A stretch of DNA of 9,128 bases from an uncultured Bacteroidota bacterium (GTDB taxonomy: Bacteria > Bacteroidota > Bacteroidia > NS11-12g > UBA955). A program made the position numbers and the translations under genes. This document shows positions 6,731-9,128 of the stretch, piece by piece. Every line of letters starts with the position of its first letter. The first letter of the stretch is position 1. The DNA lies in the NCBI GenBank assembly GCA_903959115.1, contig CAJBVU010000129.1, positions 1 to 9,128 of the forward strand, given 5' to 3'. The notes beneath the pieces were generated by a model. That model did no database searches, was not told the origin of the DNA, and was given only the letters and a program-made list of their open reading frames with translations.

Positions 6731-8767
6731 TTGGGATTAAGGCAAACCAATGGCAGTATGTTTAGTTTGCAAAATGAAGATTCTGCAGGAGTAGATGTCA
6801 TTTCGTGGATCAATGAAAACAGGGCCGTATTGGAACGCTCGGGTTTTGAAATCCAGCAAGAACAAGGTGCTACTGAATATTATTTGGGCCCAATTCAATT
6901 GTTGGTTACCGTAAAAAATGGAATTGATTGGTTTGATGTTCATGCAATAATGAAATTGGATGGCTTTGAAATTCCATTCATTAAACTCAGAAAACACATC
7001 ATTGAGCGAAGAAGAGAGTACATCCTTCCCAATGGTAAGATTGTCATATTGCCTTCAGAATGGTTTGATCAATTTGCACAGATTGTTAATCTGGCCGACA
7101 TACACGATGAATCGTATCGCATAAGAAATATACATGTATCGTTACTAAGCGATTTAGATGAATACTTAAACGAAGCACCTCCAACACCAGAGTGGAGCGA
7201 AGCATTGGCTCATGGAAAAATGCCAATGATTGACCTTCCTTCGTCATTTGTGGGAGAATTGAGAAACTACCAATTGGAAGGTTTTAGATGGATAAATTTT
7301 ATGCATCAAAATCATTTCGGGGCATTGTTGGCAGATGATATGGGTTTGGGTAAAACCATTCAAACATTAGCTCATTTACAAGTTTTGGCTTCGTCTTACA
7401 GGGTAGAAAGAAGTGCAAAGTCGCAATTGGGATTGACAAGCAACGGAGAAACACTTGAAGTGTCCTCACCAGAAACATCTACGATAGCTTCAGACGGAAG
7501 ACCATTGGCACCAATAACAACCAAAATGGGGCCCATTCTTATCATTACACCCAAATCCTTGCTTTACAATTGGATGTCTGAATCAGCCAAGTTCTGCCCG
7601 GACTTGAAAACGGCATTGTACTCAGGATTGGCTAGGAATAAAGTACTCGGTAGTTTTGATGATCTTGATGTCGTTGTTATGTCGTATGGTACCATGCGAA
7701 ACGATGTGGAATTGTTGAGAGAATACAAATTTAATTGCATTGTTTTGGATGAAAGTCAGGCGATAAAAAACCCATCGTCACAAACATCTAGGGCTTTGTT
7801 GAAAGTTCAATCGAGGAATAAAATCGCATTGACAGGTACACCAATTGAAAACACACTTCTCGACATTTGGAGTCAGATGAATTTCTTGAATCCAGGTTTG
7901 TTGGGCAGTTATAGTTACTTCGAAAAGCAGTTTATCAGACCAATAGAAAAGGGCGCTAATCCCCAGAAAACGGAGGAGTTGCGTAAGTTGATTGATCCAT
8001 TTGTACTTCGTCGTACAAAAAAGCAAGTCATGCAAGAATTGCCCCCCAAAATCGAAAAGGTGCATTTCTGTGAGATGAGTCCGGAGCAAGCAGAATTATA
8101 TGAATCGGTGAAAAATCAATATCGCAATGAGATTTTGAACCATGTTACTGAATTGGGCATTTCTAAATCAAGATTGAAGATATTTAATGGTTTGATGCAC
8201 CTACGTCAGATTGCCTTAAATCCTACCTTGAAAGATGTGAATTACGAGGGCAGTAGTGGTAAGGACGATGAAATTATGCGCATGTTGCTTCGTGCTGTCG
8301 CAAACGGACATAAAGTATTGTTCTTTTCGCAGTTTGTGGGCTATTTAAAGGTGTTTGAAGAGATCTTTGAGCAGCAAGGTGTGGAATATTGCTATTTGGA
8401 TGGTTCGATGGATGAGAAGGAAAGGCAGGTGCAAATTGATTTATTTCAAAACAACGATGAAAAGAGGGTTTTCCTTTTGAGTCTGAGGGCTGGAAACAGT
8501 GGTTTGAACCTAACTGCGGCGGATTACGTGTTCTTAGCCGATCCATGGTGGAACCCATTTACCATGAAGCAGGCTGAAGATAGGGCGCATCGCATCGGAC
8601 AAGACAAACCTGTATTCAGCTATAAATTTATCACGAAGGACACCATCGAGGAGAAGATTTTGGCATTACAAGCCAAGAAAGCCGCGTTGGCCGAAAGTGT
8701 TATTCCCGATGAGGATTCAATATTGGCGAGTCTCGATATTGAAGAATTGGAAGATTTACTGAATTAA
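6731..8767 (+). CDS. SNF2/Swi2-family ATP-dependent helicase (HepA/RapA-like superfamily), C-terminal two thirds
   Basis: DNA-translocating ATPase of helicase superfamily 2, up to 678 aa, cytoplasmic. Residues 1-170 are a non-catalytic lead-in. SNF2_N then begins with NYQLEGFRWI (179-188). Walker A is DDMGLGKT (202-209), Ia-like ILIITPKSLLYNW (269-281), motif II LDESQAIKN (339-347), and motif III ALTGTPIEN (366-374). The C-terminal RecA-like lobe has VLFFSQF (529-535), YLDGSM, SLRAGNSGLNLTAA (584-597) and the arginine-finger motif QAEDRAHRIGQ (614-624). A Ser/Thr-rich, low-complexity insertion of about 40 residues sits between motifs I and Ia (about 224-265). All catalytic motifs are intact, so the enzyme should be active if translated. 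The start is uncertain: TTG at 6731 or ATG at 6758 (residue 10), neither with a good ribosome site. In-frame with the preceding 303-aa ORF; reading through both TAGs gives 997 codons. The ung gene follows after 11 nt. Confidence 0.93.
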   Translation: MGLRQTNGSMFSLQNEDSAGVDVISWINENRAVLERSGFEIQQEQGATEYYLGPIQLLVTVKNGIDWFDVHAIMKLDGFEIPFIKLRKHIIERRREYILPNGKIVILPSEWFDQFAQIVNLADIHDESYRIRNIHVSLLSDLDEYLNEAPPTPEWSEALAHGKMPMIDLPSSFVGELRNYQLEGFRWINFMHQNHFGALLADDMGLGKTIQTLAHLQVLASSYRVERSAKSQLGLTSNGETLEVSSPETSTIASDGRPLAPITTKMGPILIITPKSLLYNWMSESAKFCPDLKTALYSGLARNKVLGSFDDLDVVVMSYGTMRNDVELLREYKFNCIVLDESQAIKNPSSQTSRALLKVQSRNKIALTGTPIENTLLDIWSQMNFLNPGLLGSYSYFEKQFIRPIEKGANPQKTEELRKLIDPFVLRRTKKQVMQELPPKIEKVHFCEMSPEQAELYESVKNQYRNEILNHVTELGISKSRLKIFNGLMHLRQIALNPTLKDVNYEGSSGKDDEIMRMLLRAVANGHKVLFFSQFVGYLKVFEEIFEQQGVEYCYLDGSMDEKERQVQIDLFQNNDEKRVFLLSLRAGNSGLNLTAADYVFLADPWWNPFTMKQAEDRAHRIGQDKPVFSYKFITKDTIEEKILALQAKKAALAESVIPDEDSILASLDIEELEDLLN

Positions 8768-8778
8768 TACTTTTTGTG

Positions 8779-9128
8779 ATGGAGGAGGGCTTCTTATTTA
8801 AGGCGTTTTCTGAGCAAGCATCAGCCGATTGGAAATTGGCTCTATCAAATCAATTGTCGCCGTCGGATTTCTCGAAAATTGAAGAACAATTGATGCGCGA
8901 TGAGTGCGATGGCATTCCTTGTTATCCCGCTTTAGATGATATTTTTCATGCCTTTACGATCACACCTTTGAATGAGGTGAAATGCGTGATTCTTGGACAA
9001 GATCCATACCATCAACCAAATCAAGCCATGGGGTTGTCGTTCTCGGTTCCTATGGGCGTGAAAATTCCACCATCGCTTCGTAATATTTTTAAGGAGTTGG
9101 AATCGGATTTACAAATTGATGCGCATCA
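8779..9128 (+). CDS. ung: uracil-DNA glycosylase, family 1, N-terminal half (cut by window end)
   Basis: Base-excision repair enzyme that removes uracil from DNA. The ATG at 8779 opens a frame that stays open to the window end (116 codons visible; the family is usually about 220 aa). The water-activating motif VILGQDPYH is at 70-78, with catalytic D75 and the conserved Y77-H78. It is followed by QAMGLSFSVP (82-91) and then IPPSLRNIFKEL (96-107), the standard family 1 order. CYPALDDIFHAF (48-59) fits the region just before the catalytic strand. The uracil-binding Asn and the HPSPL loop would lie beyond the edge. The gene starts 11 nt after the SNF2 helicase stop with no promoter between, so it is probably the next gene in the same operon. 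Confidence 0.95.
   Translation, partial: MEEGFLFKAFSEQASADWKLALSNQLSPSDFSKIEEQLMRDECDGIPCYPALDDIFHAFTITPLNEVKCVILGQDPYHQPNQAMGLSFSVPMGVKIPPSLRNIFKELESDLQIDAH

Noticed and set aside
6750..6760. ATG at 6750 as the helicase start, with AAGG 7 nt upstream
   Set aside because: It is out of frame with the helicase and reaches a stop after a few codons.
7778..8089. 103-codon minus-strand open frame opposite the SNF2 helicase
   Set aside because: Antisense to conserved helicase motifs; no recognisable domain or promoter.
8274..8558. 94-codon minus-strand open frame opposite the helicase C-terminal lobe
   Set aside because: Complement of conserved motif V/VI coding sequence; a shadow frame only.
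5774..8767. Genome-wide TAG reassignment to an amino acid
   Set aside because: The other genes in the window contain no in-frame TAG across more than 1600 codons, so wholesale reassignment is not supported.

Overview
The window reads as an ordinary chromosomal segment of a Bacteroidota bacterium, probably of the Flavobacteriia/Cytophagia type. The clues are a type IX secretion (T9SS) type B C-terminal domain at the left edge, a near absence of Shine-Dalgarno sequences, a matching TTG-N21-TAnnTTTG promoter in the only divergent intergenic region, some TTG starts and moderate GC. I see no RNA genes, CRISPR array, insertion sequence, phage genes or integration sites. There is no stretch above 100 bases without a gene.

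Layout. Positions 1-696 (+) hold the 3' end of a large secreted protein with a gliding-motility-associated/CHU_C C-terminal domain. Its stop lies 3 nt from the stop of a convergent minus-strand block. Read in its own direction, that block is: free methionine-(R)-sulfoxide reductase (5682-5173), a 12-helix MFS transporter (5171-3828), RNase R (3763-1655) and a short-chain polyprenyl diphosphate synthase (1653-700). The first two genes are joined by a one-base TAA-A-ATG junction, the last two by a one-base TAA-T-ATG junction. A 64-nt gap with a possible promoter separates the pairs. A 91-nt divergent promoter region (5683-5773) then leads to a plus-strand repair/helicase operon: a 303-aa N-terminal-type protein (5774-6685), a SNF2-family helicase (6731-8767) and the start of uracil-DNA glycosylase, ung (8779 to the window end).

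The most notable point is that the 303-aa gene and the SNF2 helicase are in the same reading frame. They are separated only by two in-frame TAG codons (6683-6685 and 6707-6709), and the codons between and after them still read like helicase coding sequence. As I remember the family, Bacteroidota helicases of this kind are one protein of about 950-1000 residues; reading through both TAGs here gives 997 codons. I interpret this as a recently split or nonsense-interrupted gene, with TAG readthrough as a less likely alternative. None of the six complete stop codons of the other reading frames is TAG.

Functionally, the genes cover methionine oxidative-damage repair plus transport, RNA turnover, isoprenoid chain elongation, and DNA transactions (remodelling helicase plus uracil excision). 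I found no convincing new defence, toxin or mobile system.
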